Below the pieces are notes generated by a model. That model ran no database searches and was not told the DNA's origin. It was given only the letters and a program-made list of their open reading frames with translations. 64,000 nucleotides of DNA from CAXBCP01 sp963977005 (GTDB taxonomy: Bacteria; Pseudomonadota; Alphaproteobacteria; MPNO01; UBA830). The DNA is taken from the NCBI GenBank assembly GCA_963977005.1, contig CAXBMQ010000006.1, positions 151,135-215,134 on the forward strand, read 5' to 3'. The translations under genes were made by a program, and so were the position numbers. Shown piece after piece: positions 1 through 9,020 of the stretch (the stretch's first letter is position 1; each line of letters starts with the position of its first letter).

Positions 1-113
1 CGGTTACCAGCGCATGTCCTCTCGGTGTTTCGGTCATATCCTGAAAATGCTGTATGTCGGCAATTCGTTCAAGGGACAGCAGACGGGACTCCCCATCCCG
101 CCGGGCCGCGCCG

Positions 114-1082
114 TCAGATCGGCATGCCGCTCATGCCGACGAACTGGCTGACGATGAACCCGATATACAGCGCAAGCAGAATGGATCCTTCGAGCCGGCT
201 GATCCGCCTGCCCGACAGCATAAAGGGAATAATCAGCGCCGTGGCGGCCAGCAGGACCCAGAGATCGAAGCCAATGATCTTGTCCGAAAACGGCAGCGGC
301 GCGAACAGGGCCGTTACGCCCGTGATTCCGAACAGGTTGAACAGGTTGCTGCCCAGCACATTTCCGACGCAGACGTCTGAATGCCCGCGATACGCGGCGA
401 CGATGGATGTCGCAAGTTCCGGCAGCGATGTGCCGATGGCGACCACGGTAAGCCCGATGACCTCTTCCGGCACGCCGAATTCCTTGGCCAGCGTCGTCGC
501 ACCGGTGACCAGCCATTCGGCCCCGACCACGACCGCGAACAGGCCGACGACGATGATCCCGGCGATGCTCACCGTGCGCAGCGGGATGGTGCCCATCTCC
601 GCGGCTTCGTCGCGGTGCAGCTCGGCGACTTCGTCGTTGCTCTTGTTGTCGTGCCAGACCGTGAAGCCGATATAGGACATCAGCGCAATCAGCATCAGCG
701 CACCCTGCCAGAACACGATCTGGCCGGACATGCCGAGCCCGACATAAACAAGGGTTACCGCGGACATGCCCAAAAGGTCGCGTTTGACGGCACCCGGATG
801 TACCGCGATCGGGGCGATAACGGCAGCGACGCCGAGAATCAGCAGAATATTGGCAATATTGCTGCCGACCACGTTACCGACGGCAAGTCCCGGCGATCCC
901 ACCAGGGCCGCATTTACGCTGACGACCATTTCCGGCAGGGAGGTACCGAAGCCGACGATCGTCAGGCCCACGATCAGCGGCGATACGCCAAGCCGCTGCG
1001 CCAGGGCCACCGAACCGCGTACCACGGACTCGCCCCCGAAGAGCAGCAGGGCAAAACCGGCAATAATCAGAAAATATGTCAT
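114..1082 (-). CDS. Calcium/sodium (cation) antiporter, CaCA family, YrbG-like
   Basis: Inner-membrane cation exchanger of the Ca2+/cation antiporter superfamily, about 322 residues, the usual length for bacterial YrbG-like members. Two inverted-topology alpha repeats are visible. Each opens with GTSLPE, at about residues 47 and 207, and each is followed by a GN-V-GSN stretch (GNVVGSNIAN and GNVLGSNLFN) that lines the ion path in this family. The rest is hydrophobic helices with one acidic central loop. It is divergent from the Kef-type antiporter gene across about 210 bp. Family assignment is firm; the transported ion (Ca2+, Na+ or K+) cannot be read from sequence. Confidence 0.93.
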   Translation of the reverse strand: MTYFLIIAGFALLLFGGESVVRGSVALAQRLGVSPLIVGLTIVGFGTSLPEMVVSVNAALVGSPGLAVGNVVGSNIANILLILGVAAVIAPIAVHPGAVKRDLLGMSAVTLVYVGLGMSGQIVFWQGALMLIALMSYIGFTVWHDNKSNDEVAELHRDEAAEMGTIPLRTVSIAGIIVVGLFAVVVGAEWLVTGATTLAKEFGVPEEVIGLTVVAIGTSLPELATSIVAAYRGHSDVCVGNVLGSNLFNLFGITGVTALFAPLPFSDKIIGFDLWVLLAATALIIPFMLSGRRISRLEGSILLALYIGFIVSQFVGMSGMPI

Positions 1083-1292
1083 TCAGCTGGTTTGAAGGCG
1101 CAGATGGTTCAAAGGACGCGGGTTAAAACAGATGGCTTCGTAACATGCTGCGCCGTAGATCACCAATCACGGCCGCATGTCCGGAGACAACGAATGCTGC
1201 ATGTATATGGTACCCACATGGTTAATTTTCCATAGAAGTCGTATTTTCCGTTATGGTGGCTTTTATTCCGTCGCCCACGATACAAAACGCCC

Positions 1293-3038
1293 ATGCATGA
1301 CGCTTCCTTCCTGAGCGAAACCCTCATTTTTCTGATCGCAGCGGTCGTGGTGGCGCCCATCTTCCAGCGGCTCCGCTCCAGTCTGGTGCTTGGCTATCTG
1401 GTCGCCGGGGTGATTATCGGTCCGGGGGCACTTGGCCTGATTTCGGGCTCCGAGCAGGTCCATAATATCGCCGAGCTTGGCGTTGTCTTCCTGCTCTTTA
1501 CCATCGGGCTGGAGCTCAGCGTCGACCGGCTCAAGGTGATCCGGAACCAGATATTCGGCGTCGGCACCGCGCAGGTGGTGGTTACCTCCATCGTTATTGC
1601 AGCGGTCGCATGGTCGGTCGGGTTTTCGCTTGAAACATCGGTAATCATCGGCGGCGGGCTCGCTCTGTCGTCGACCGCCGTCGTTCTTCAACTGCTGTCC
1701 GAACGTGGCGAATTGTCGTCACGCCGGGGCCGTCTGACCTTTGCCATCCTGCTGTTGCAGGATCTCGCCGTCGTCCCGCTGCTGGCGCTGGTGCCGGCCT
1801 TCGCCGGCGAGGGCGAGGGCACTGTCATGGCGCTGCTGTGGACGCTCGGAAAAGCGCTGCTGCTGCTGGCGGGCGTTGCGATTTTCGGCCGGTTCGTCGT
1901 CCGTCCGTTGTTTCGCGCCGTGGCCGTCGGCCGGTCGTCGGAGTTGTTTGCCGCGGTCACGCTGGCCGTCCTGCTCGGCATGGCCTGGCTGACCGGTACG
2001 TTCGGCCTGTCGCTGGCTATCGGTGGCTTCCTCGCCGGGCTGTTGCTGGCCGAGACCGAATACCGCCACCAGGTCGCCGCCGATATCCAGCCGTTCCGCG
2101 GCCTGCTGCTCGGCCTGTTTTTCATGACCGTCGGTATCAGTCTCGATCTCGGGATCATCTTCGAGAACACGCTGCTGGTGCTCGGCCTGCTGGCCGGGCT
2201 TATCGTGCTCAAAACCGCGATTACCCTGGTTTTGTGCCGGATCAGCGGCGTATCGACCGCCGTCAGCCTGAATACGGCGCTGGTACTTGGCCAGGCGGGC
2301 GAATTCGGTTTCGTGCTGTTCGCGCTCGCCGGCGGGTTCGGTCTGCTGGAACCGCGCGAGGCGACCATTCTTTCCGCCGTCATCGCGCTGAGCATGGCGC
2401 TGACGCCGGGTCTCGCCTGGCTCGGCAACCGGTCGCACAAGCGGCTGGAAGCGCACCTCGCCGACAAACAGGAAGACATGCGGTCCGAGAGTGCCGACAT
2501 GAAGGATCACGTAATCATCGCGGGTTTCGGCCGGGTAGGGCAGTCGGTGGTCAAAACCCTGTCGTCCGCCGGTATACCTTACGTCGCGGTCGAGTTCGAA
2601 CCGACGCGTGTCGCCGAGGCGCGGGCACAGGGCCTGTCGGTCTATTACGGCGATGCCAGCCGGGTCGAGGTGCTCGAAGCCCTTGGCGCCGACCGCGCGC
2701 GGGCCGCGGTGATCATCCTCGACAACGCGACCGCCGCGGAACGCGTGGTCAACCTGCTGCACCGGCGTTTTCCCAAGCTGAACATATATGTCCGTGCCCG
2801 CGACAACGCCCACAAGCGCCGCCTGGCAACCGCGGGCGCCAGCGGCATCGTGCACGAGACGTATGAGCTCAGCCTGCAGCTCGGCGAAACGGTCCTGCGC
2901 GGCTACGGCACGCCCGACGACCGCATCCAGGAAATCATCCGCGACCACCGCGCCGACGATTACGCGCTGCTGTCTGATGTGATCCTGCCGGTGACGGATA
3001 CGAAGGGCGGGGAGAAGAAGCAGGGGCCGCGGAAGTAG
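1293..3038 (+). CDS. Kef-type K+/H+ antiporter (CPA2) with TrkA-N domain
   Basis: Membrane cation:proton antiporter of the CPA2 family, 581 residues. The first ~385 residues are a series of hydrophobic helices, including QAGEFGFVLFAL near residue 333, typical of KefB/KefC. A cytosolic Rossmann TrkA-N domain starts near residue 403 with the nucleotide-binding glycine motif IIAGFGRVGQ, and it ends with an Arg/Glu-rich tail. In KefB/C this domain senses NAD(H) or glutathione adducts. No KefF/KefG ancillary gene lies beside it. The ATG at 1293 lacks a clear Shine-Dalgarno sequence, but homology begins within a few residues of it. KefB versus YbaL subfamily is not resolved. Confidence 0.93.
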   Translation: MHDASFLSETLIFLIAAVVVAPIFQRLRSSLVLGYLVAGVIIGPGALGLISGSEQVHNIAELGVVFLLFTIGLELSVDRLKVIRNQIFGVGTAQVVVTSIVIAAVAWSVGFSLETSVIIGGGLALSSTAVVLQLLSERGELSSRRGRLTFAILLLQDLAVVPLLALVPAFAGEGEGTVMALLWTLGKALLLLAGVAIFGRFVVRPLFRAVAVGRSSELFAAVTLAVLLGMAWLTGTFGLSLAIGGFLAGLLLAETEYRHQVAADIQPFRGLLLGLFFMTVGISLDLGIIFENTLLVLGLLAGLIVLKTAITLVLCRISGVSTAVSLNTALVLGQAGEFGFVLFALAGGFGLLEPREATILSAVIALSMALTPGLAWLGNRSHKRLEAHLADKQEDMRSESADMKDHVIIAGFGRVGQSVVKTLSSAGIPYVAVEFEPTRVAEARAQGLSVYYGDASRVEVLEALGADRARAAVIILDNATAAERVVNLLHRRFPKLNIYVRARDNAHKRRLATAGASGIVHETYELSLQLGETVLRGYGTPDDRIQEIIRDHRADDYALLSDVILPVTDTKGGEKKQGPRK

Positions 3039-3070
3039 GACGAGGGTTTCAACCGCGTACAAAACATACT

Positions 3071-3095
3071 CCCCCGCCCTTGTGGCGGGGGTCCA
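3071..3095 (+). repeat. REP-like palindrome, left inverted repeat of GIY-YIG unit
   Basis: Palindromic 25-mer with stem CCCCCGCC/GGCGGGGG and tail GTCCA. It is the exact reverse complement of 3458-3482. It lies 32 bp after the Kef antiporter stop, so as RNA it may also act as a transcript-stabilising or terminating hairpin for that gene. Confidence 0.85.
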
Positions 3096-3119
3096 TTTTT
3101 GGGTACGGGAAACATTGGC

Positions 3120-3413
3120 ATGGATGGGAAATTCTACGTCTATCTTCTCGCAAGCGGAAAACTCGGCACCCTCTACATAGGCTACACGTCCGATCTTGCA
3201 CGCAGGGTTTACGAACACCGTGAAGGCGCGATTCCCGGCTTTGCCCGAAAATACGGTGTTAGACGTCTGGTGTACTTCGAGGTCTTCGACGACCCGCGTC
3301 TCGCACATCAGCGCGAAAGGTCGCTGAAAAAGTGGCGACGCGACTGGAAAATCAATCTGATCGAGCGAGATAATCCCGAATGGATCGATTTGTATGACGG
3401 TTTGAACAACTGA
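3120..3413 (+). CDS. GIY-YIG nuclease family protein
   Basis: Small single-domain nuclease-like protein, 97 residues from the ATG at 3120. A TTG 21 bp upstream would add seven residues but starts almost at the repeat. The GIY-YIG core shows as FYVYLLAS followed by LYIGYTSDLARR, with the catalytic-type tyrosines and arginine. The C-terminal KKWRRDWKINLIE and NPEW signatures are typical of the stand-alone alphaproteobacterial family, which is distinct from UvrC. From general knowledge these genes often occur in several copies per genome. It sits alone between perfect inverted REP-like repeats, so a role in copying or moving the repeats is possible but unproven. No partner gene is seen. Confidence 0.9.
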   Translation: MDGKFYVYLLASGKLGTLYIGYTSDLARRVYEHREGAIPGFARKYGVRRLVYFEVFDDPRLAHQRERSLKKWRRDWKINLIERDNPEWIDLYDGLNN

Positions 3414-3457
3414 AGGGAGGCCGTTCTCTCACGCCGCCAAGCGCCCGGTTGCCGGAA

Positions 3458-3482
3458 TGGACCCCCGCCACAAGGGCGGGGG
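3458..3482 (-). repeat. REP-like palindrome, right inverted repeat of GIY-YIG unit
   Basis: Exact reverse complement of 3071-3095, lying 44 bp after the GIY-YIG stop. The identical 25-mer recurs in the same orientation at 63525-63549. A decayed copy follows near 3521-3545. Confidence 0.85.
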
Positions 3483-3609
3483 AATACCTGAGGAGATAGC
3501 GAGATTCGCTCTCCTTTAAAGCCCTGGGCCTTATGGCGGGGGACTAGATTGGGGTAGGCGGGGCGCTAGATATGGCAGGGGTGAGAGAGGATCTCCAATA
3601 ATACCTATT

Positions 3610-3634
3610 CCCCCGGGCCTGTCCCGGGGGTCCA
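3610..3634 (+). repeat. REP-like palindrome
   Basis: Palindrome CCCCCGGG-CCTGT-CCCGGGGG followed by TCCA, same family and orientation as 3071-3095 with changed but still pairing stem bases. It sits 44 bp beyond the 3' end of uvrB. The 264-bp stretch 3414-3677 holds only this, the right repeat of the GIY-YIG unit and a decayed copy; no gene is seen there. Confidence 0.75.
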
Positions 3635-3677
3635 TGGTGGCGCAGGACTGGTTTGTTTGATCGGGAAAACCGGCCGC

Positions 3678-5819
3678 CTAACGCTTCCGCGCCTTACCCG
3701 TCTTGCTTGTCTTCCCCGGTTTCCGGTTGCGCCCGGTGCGCTTGGCGGAGTCGATGCGGGCCTGCAGGCGCCGCGGGCCGGAGGGCACGCCGATTTCCAT
3801 GTTTTCGAGCCGGTGCAGCTCGTCGCGCAGCCTTGCGGCTTCCTCGAATTCGAGGTTGGCGGCTGCCTCGCGCATGCGCTCGTCGAGTTCCTTCAGATAG
3901 GCTTTCAGGTTGTGGCCGACGAGGTGCGGGTTGTCCTCGTCGCCGGTCTCGACGGTAAACGAATCCTGCGAATAGACGCTTTCCAGGATGTCGCCGATAT
4001 CCTTGCGCACGCTTTCGGGCGTGATGCCGTTGGCGGCGTTATAGGCCTGCTGCTTTTCGCGCCGGCGGTTGGTTTCGTCCATCGCGTATTGCAGCGAGTC
4101 CGTCATCTTGTCGGCATACAGGACCACCCGGCCTTCGAGGTTGCGGGCGGCGCGGCCGATGGTCTGGACCAGGGACGTTTTCGAGCGCAGGAAGCCTTCC
4201 TTGTCGGCGTCCAGGATCGCGACCAGCGCGCATTCGGGAATGTCGAGCCCCTCGCGCAGCAGGTTGATGCCGATCAGCACGTCGAACGCACCGAGGCGCA
4301 GATCGCGAATGATCTCGATGCGTTCCAGGGTGTCGATATCCGAATGCAGGTAGCGCACGCGGATGCCGGCTTCCTGCATGTATTCGGTGAGGTCTTCGGC
4401 CATGCGCTTGGTCAGCGTGGTCACCAGCACGCGCTGGTTCTTCGCCGCGCATTCGCGGGCCTCGTTCAGCAGGTCGTCGACCTGGTTGGCGACCGGGCGG
4501 ATGATGCAGACCGGGTCGATCAGCCCGGTGGGGCGGATGACCTGTTCGACGAACACGCCGCCGGTCTGTTCCATTTCCCACGGACCCGGCGTCGCGGAGA
4601 CATGCACCGTCTGCGGGCGCATGGCTTCCCATTCCTCGAACTTGAGCGGGCGATTGTCGATGCAGGACGGCAGGCGAAAACCGAATTCGGCGAGGGTCGA
4701 TTTGCGGTTGAAGTCGCCTTTGAACATGCCGCCGATCTGCGGCACCGTCACGTGGGACTCGTCGACGATCAGCAGCGCGTCGTCCGGGATGTACTCGAAC
4801 AGGGTCGGCGGCGGTTCGCCCGCGCCGCGCCCGGTCAGGTAGCGCGAATAGTTCTCGATGCCCGAACAATGCCCCGTGGTTTCGAGCATCTCGATGTCGA
4901 ACATTGCACGCTGTTCCAGCCGCTGGGCCTCCAGCAGCTTGTTATTCGCCTCGAACCACGCGAGACGGTCTTTCAGTTCGGCCTTTATCTGTCCGATCGC
5001 CTGCTGCACCGTCGGGCGCGGCGTGACGTAATGCGAATTCGCATAGATGGTGATCTGGTCGAGCTTGCCGGTGCGTTCGCCGGTCAGCGGGTCGAATTCG
5101 TGAATTTCCTCGATCTCGTCACCGAAGAACGACAGCCGCCAGGCACGGTCCTCGTAATGGGCGGGGAAAATCTCCACCGAATCGCCGCGCACCCTGAAGG
5201 TGCCGCGGATAAAGTTCTGGTCGTTGCGGCGATATTGCAGCGACACGAATTTCTGCAGCAGGTCTGAAATTTCCGTGGTCTGCCCGACCTTCAGCGGGAT
5301 GGTCATCGACTGATAGGATTCAAGGCTGCCGATACCGTATATGCACGACACGCTGGCGACCAGAATGACATCGCGGCGCTCCATCAGCGCGCGGGTCGCG
5401 GCATGGCGCATCCGGTCGATCTGTTCGTTGATCGACGCGTCCTTCTCGATAAACGTATCCGACCGGGCGACATAGGCCTCCGGCTGGTAATAGTCGTAAT
5501 AGGACACGAAATACTCGACCGCGTTATGCGGAAAGAACGATTTCATCTCGCCGTAAAGCTGGGCGGCGAGCGTCTTGTTGGGCGCCAGCACCAGTGTCGG
5601 GCGGCCCAGTTCCTGAATGACATGCGCCATGGTGAACGTCTTGCCCGACCCGGTGACGCCGAGCAGGACCTGGTCTTTTTCGTGGGCCCGCACGCCTTCG
5701 AGCAGCTCGGCAATCGCCTGCGGCTGGTCGCCGGCTGGCGTGTAATCCGACACGATCCGGAACGGAATGCTGTCATCCGGTGTCGGCAGGGCGGGGCGGT
5801 CGGTGAGTACGGTGTTCAT
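3678..5819 (-). CDS. uvrB: UvrABC system subunit B, nucleotide excision repair helicase
   Basis: Damage-verification ATPase of nucleotide excision repair, which acts with UvrA and UvrC on DNA. It is 713 residues from the ATG at 5819; upstream in-frame codons (to 5888) were not used because homology begins at about IPFRIVSDYTPAGDQPQAI. Walker A GVTGSGKT is near residue 53. The beta-hairpin YYDYYQPEAY near 106 is the DNA-probing element. The DESH box is near 353, and the LLREGLDIPE and QTIGRAARN helicase motifs follow. A C-terminal UVR motif (LEFEEAARLRDEL) near 655 contacts UvrC, then a basic tail. Full length and intact. It stands apart from uvrA and uvrC in this window. Confidence 0.98.
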   Translation of the reverse strand: MNTVLTDRPALPTPDDSIPFRIVSDYTPAGDQPQAIAELLEGVRAHEKDQVLLGVTGSGKTFTMAHVIQELGRPTLVLAPNKTLAAQLYGEMKSFFPHNAVEYFVSYYDYYQPEAYVARSDTFIEKDASINEQIDRMRHAATRALMERRDVILVASVSCIYGIGSLESYQSMTIPLKVGQTTEISDLLQKFVSLQYRRNDQNFIRGTFRVRGDSVEIFPAHYEDRAWRLSFFGDEIEEIHEFDPLTGERTGKLDQITIYANSHYVTPRPTVQQAIGQIKAELKDRLAWFEANNKLLEAQRLEQRAMFDIEMLETTGHCSGIENYSRYLTGRGAGEPPPTLFEYIPDDALLIVDESHVTVPQIGGMFKGDFNRKSTLAEFGFRLPSCIDNRPLKFEEWEAMRPQTVHVSATPGPWEMEQTGGVFVEQVIRPTGLIDPVCIIRPVANQVDDLLNEARECAAKNQRVLVTTLTKRMAEDLTEYMQEAGIRVRYLHSDIDTLERIEIIRDLRLGAFDVLIGINLLREGLDIPECALVAILDADKEGFLRSKTSLVQTIGRAARNLEGRVVLYADKMTDSLQYAMDETNRRREKQQAYNAANGITPESVRKDIGDILESVYSQDSFTVETGDEDNPHLVGHNLKAYLKELDERMREAAANLEFEEAARLRDELHRLENMEIGVPSGPRRLQARIDSAKRTGRNRKPGKTSKTGKARKR

Positions 5820-5906
5820 GCGCTTAATATGGCGCGGTCGGGGGTGGATTTCCAGTTGGGTTGATGGTTTCCCCTTTGCTGCCGCCATTTACTGACGAAT
5901 AAACCT

Positions 5907-5933
5907 GTCATCCCGGCACAAGGCCGGGGTGAC
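5907..5933. repeat. REP-like palindrome (GTCATCCCGGC type)
   Basis: Palindrome GTCAtCCCGGC-ACAAG-GCCGGGGTGAC just beyond the 3' end of the sortase gene and 88 bp upstream of the uvrB start. The core CCGGC-ACAAG-GCCGG resembles the repeats at 27859-27886 and 63448-63472. Confidence 0.75.
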
Positions 5934-5940
5934 ACTTCTA

Positions 5941-6561
5941 TCAGGGGATAGACGAGCGTGCGGGGCCTGTGAGCACCTGACCTTCTACTGGCACCGCATG
6001 CACCAGATAGCGCAGCGGGCCGCCGGGGATCAGGGCGTCGAACGGGTAACACGTCACGAGCACGAGCCCGTCGGACTCCACCGGCGCCGCCCAGGGCCGG
6101 CGGGCATCGGCGATGGACGTGGCCGCCACGCGGTAGGTCAGTGTTTCTCCGTCGGGGCGCTGGATCTCGACCCGGTTTCCGGGCTTCAGCGCGGCAAGGA
6201 CCTTCAGGTGCGTATCCCGGTGGCCGCCGATCATGCTGAGACCCCGGCGTCCCGGCGCGGCGGTGCCGGTGACATGCCCGGGGCCGAAGGCCAGCGCCTG
6301 GCCGCTCGCCCCCGCCAGGACGATCAGGTCGGCATCGACCGACGGCAGCTTGAGCCGGGCAACCGGCCAGGTATCGGCCCACGGCCAGGGCTTCGCCCGG
6401 TCTTCGCCCGCCAGCGTGCGGTGCCAGGCGCGGTGGAGCAACACTTGCGCGACCGCAGCCTTTGCCGGGATGAACAGCGCGCTGCCGAGCTGCCAGAACC
6501 CGGCAATGGCAAGAAGGGTCCCGGCGACAGCGAGGGCCTGCCGCCGGGACGGGGCGCGCAT
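5941..6561 (-). CDS. Class GN sortase
   Basis: Transpeptidase of the Gram-negative (class GN) sortase group, 206 residues, predicted to be anchored in the inner membrane by an N-terminal hydrophobic helix (about 10-30) and to act in the periplasm. The catalytic triad is visible: His in GGHRDTH (~112), Cys in VTCYPF (~170) and Arg in GGPLRYL (~183). Its start overlaps the stop of the upstream VIT/vWA gene by one base (TGATG), so the two are translationally coupled. That pairing with a single dedicated substrate is characteristic of marine proteobacterial sortase loci. The attachment target in the Gram-negative envelope is unknown. Confidence 0.93.
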   Translation of the reverse strand: MRAPSRRQALAVAGTLLAIAGFWQLGSALFIPAKAAVAQVLLHRAWHRTLAGEDRAKPWPWADTWPVARLKLPSVDADLIVLAGASGQALAFGPGHVTGTAAPGRRGLSMIGGHRDTHLKVLAALKPGNRVEIQRPDGETLTYRVAATSIADARRPWAAPVESDGLVLVTCYPFDALIPGGPLRYLVHAVPVEGQVLTGPARSSIP

Positions 6562-8804
6562 CAGGCGGCGCGCCCGGGGCGGGGAATGGCGACCACCAGC
6601 ACCATCCCCGCGATGATCAGCAGCCCGAATCCGATGGCGAGGTGGACGAAGAACGGTGTCGCCCCTGCCGGCAGGAGCACCGGCCTGGTGGCGATGTCCG
6701 CTTTTGCCCTTGCGCCGCTGCGCTGCAGGGCCGCCTGCGGCGGCGGGGCGGCGGCACGTTTGAGCAAGCGCTTGCCCATGGTCGTGTCGAATTTCCAGCC
6801 ATGCGGCAGGTTCAGCGGCACGTCGCCCGAGGTCAGCGGTGTCTCCGCCGGCCGCGCAACGGTCTGTTCCGTCGCCAGCAGGCTGGTGTAGCGGGTCACC
6901 AGACTGTGGGTGAGGCCGACCTTTGTGATTGCCGCCCTGACCGTCTCAGGCGGGGCGCCGTCCCGCAGGCTGTCGGTCAGCGCGGTGACCTTCGCACGTG
7001 CCCACAGGGTCGAGATCCCCTTGGCCGGGCGGATGTCGCGCAGTCTCAGCGCCGTTTTCCAGCCGCCGGCTCCTATCGAGAGCAGGGTATCCGTGTCCAG
7101 CGTGTCGGCGGAAAGGCGGCTCACCAGCGTTACGGGTTCGCCGAAATAGAGATCGGGAGTCTTCGCCGGGAAACTTTCCGACGCCGTGTCGGCGGCGTCA
7201 CCGTCCCGCCACACGAAAGTAACATCGGTCAGCGCCGGGCGTTCGAGCTTGTCGAACAGCGTCGTCATGCGGGCGCCGACCTGTTTGAGGTCCGGGATAT
7301 AGAGGAACGTGCCGCGCCCCGCCTCGGCCGCCTTGCGCATGAAGTAGCTGTTCGGGGCCGAGCCGATCCCGACGGTAAACAGGCGCGCGTTGCCGAGCCG
7401 CCGGCGGATATCCCTGAACAGCTCGGTCTCGTTGGATACCGCGCCGTCGGTGACGAACACCACCTGTTTAAGGCGGTTCTGCGGCGTATCGCCCTCCAGC
7501 GCGGCGTGCAGGGCGGGGCGCATGACGGTCCCGCCATCCGCCGTCGTATTGCGCAGGAACAGTTTGGCGAACAGCCGGTTGGTATCGCTCGCCGGCATCG
7601 CCCGGTCGAACAGCGTGTCGGTGTCGTTGGAAAAGCGGATCAGGTTGAAGCGGTCCTGCGCCCCGAGCCGGTCGATCGCCGTATCCAGCGCCGAGCGGGC
7701 GGCGCGGATCGACACCCCGCCCATCGACCCGGACCGGTCGAGGATAAAGACGACATCGCGGGGACGATCGGTGCCGGTGTCCTGCTTCGGGGCCGGCGGC
7801 ATGATCAGTGCGGTGACGAATACGTCCTCCCCGATAGTTTCGCGGAAAGCGGCGACCAGCGGTTCCGCGGTCAACGCCGGCGTCCAGGTCAGGGTGAAAT
7901 CCCGGTCGGCGGGGACGGCCTTGTCGTCCAACGCGACGCGGCGCCTGCCGTCGCCCCTCCCTTCGATGCCCACGTTATGACTGTCGCTGGCAACCGATAC
8001 GAGTTTCATGCCGGCATCGAGATTGACTGTCAGCGTGACCGGGTTGCCGGGCGGCGCGACCGCCGGGTCCTTCACGGGGATGCGGATTTCGGGCAGTGCG
8101 TCGCGCAAGCTTCCCGGCATGCCGTCGCCGTTATCGATAACCGGTTGTCTGACCATCTTCACGGCACCGGCCGCCGGGTCGAATCGCGGTGCGACGACCA
8201 GCGGAAAGCGGAGGCTGAACCTGCCGCGGTCGTAATCGAGCCGCTGGGTGTAGTGCAGCTGCACCGCGATCCGTTCCCCGGGCGGAATATTGGCGACGTT
8301 GTTGGAAAAGATGTTGGGCCGGTGCTGTTCGACCAGCGCGGCGCGGCGGCCCTGGCGTTTGGCCGCCTCGTATGCTTTGCGCGCGGCCCGGCGCTCGGCA
8401 ATCTTCGCGTCGATCACGCGTTCGCCGACCACCAGTTTCATTCTGCTGACGGCCGCGTTCTCCGGCAGCGGAAAGACATACCGCCCTTCGAGCCAGTCTT
8501 TGGTGGGATTGACGAAATACTGTTTCACCATGGTGCGCGCGACAATGCCGCTGACGTCGATTTCGACCTCGGTCGCGACCAGCGGCGCGGGGGCGTATTC
8601 GCCGTGCCGGGTGCTGTGAAACAGCAACTGGCCGCGCTGTACGTCATTCACCGTCATCAGCGGCGGGGTTTCGCCGATGATTTTCGCGGGGGCAGGGGCA
8701 GGGGCGGGAGTCGGGCCGGTCTGGGCGTTGGCGCCGACCGCCGGCAGAGCGATCAGAAAGATCGGCAGAATCCGCCGGATGGCGGCTGGAATGCGGGCTG
8801 ACAT
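6561..8804 (-). CDS. Marine proteobacterial sortase target protein (VIT + vWA domains)
   Basis: Secreted substrate of the adjacent sortase, 747 residues. An N-terminal signal peptide (to about residue 27) is followed by a VIT (inter-alpha-trypsin inhibitor) domain at roughly 50-180. A von Willebrand A domain follows from ~348, with MIDAS motif DRSGSMGG. A tripartite C-terminus (~710-747) has LPAGAT, a hydrophobic helix and a basic end (PRPGRAA). The order matches the known VIT-vWA-sortase-signal family. The sorting motif reads LPAGA rather than LPXTG. A strong AAAGGAAA ribosome site precedes the ATG. A metal-dependent adhesion role is inferred from vWA domains generally. Confidence 0.92.
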   Translation of the reverse strand: MSARIPAAIRRILPIFLIALPAVGANAQTGPTPAPAPAPAKIIGETPPLMTVNDVQRGQLLFHSTRHGEYAPAPLVATEVEIDVSGIVARTMVKQYFVNPTKDWLEGRYVFPLPENAAVSRMKLVVGERVIDAKIAERRAARKAYEAAKRQGRRAALVEQHRPNIFSNNVANIPPGERIAVQLHYTQRLDYDRGRFSLRFPLVVAPRFDPAAGAVKMVRQPVIDNGDGMPGSLRDALPEIRIPVKDPAVAPPGNPVTLTVNLDAGMKLVSVASDSHNVGIEGRGDGRRRVALDDKAVPADRDFTLTWTPALTAEPLVAAFRETIGEDVFVTALIMPPAPKQDTGTDRPRDVVFILDRSGSMGGVSIRAARSALDTAIDRLGAQDRFNLIRFSNDTDTLFDRAMPASDTNRLFAKLFLRNTTADGGTVMRPALHAALEGDTPQNRLKQVVFVTDGAVSNETELFRDIRRRLGNARLFTVGIGSAPNSYFMRKAAEAGRGTFLYIPDLKQVGARMTTLFDKLERPALTDVTFVWRDGDAADTASESFPAKTPDLYFGEPVTLVSRLSADTLDTDTLLSIGAGGWKTALRLRDIRPAKGISTLWARAKVTALTDSLRDGAPPETVRAAITKVGLTHSLVTRYTSLLATEQTVARPAETPLTSGDVPLNLPHGWKFDTTMGKRLLKRAAAPPPQAALQRSGARAKADIATRPVLLPAGATPFFVHLAIGFGLLIIAGMVLVVAIPRPGRAA

Positions 8805-9020
8805 GTTGTTGTTTCCTTTTTATCGGGGCGATGGGAACAGGAAACACCCCCATTGGGGCGGGGGTGGGGCAAATCGACCCGAAATACGGCGATGCCGTGA
8901 TCAATCGCGGCGATTTTGTGGCGCAAAAGCCTGTCTGCTGTTGCCTGTATCCCGCCACGGGCGTAATTTGCGCGCGCTCGAAACCACCTCGAAAATTTCG
9001 GAAAAAAGGTTATTCAGGCC

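Larger units (their letters stand above)
3071..3482. mobile_element. Candidate inverted-repeat element carrying only a GIY-YIG gene
   Basis: A 412-bp unit bounded by two 25-bp sequences (3071-3095 and 3458-3482) that are perfect reverse complements. Each is itself an imperfect palindrome (CCCCCGCCC-TTGTG-GCGGGGG followed by TCCA). The only gene inside is the GIY-YIG nuclease gene. The same 25-mer recurs at 63525-63549, and related ones occur at 3610, 27.6-27.9 kb and 63448. That makes it a REP/BIME-type family unit with an internal gene. No target-site duplication is obvious. Calling it mobile is inference; the repeats are seen directly. Confidence 0.5.
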
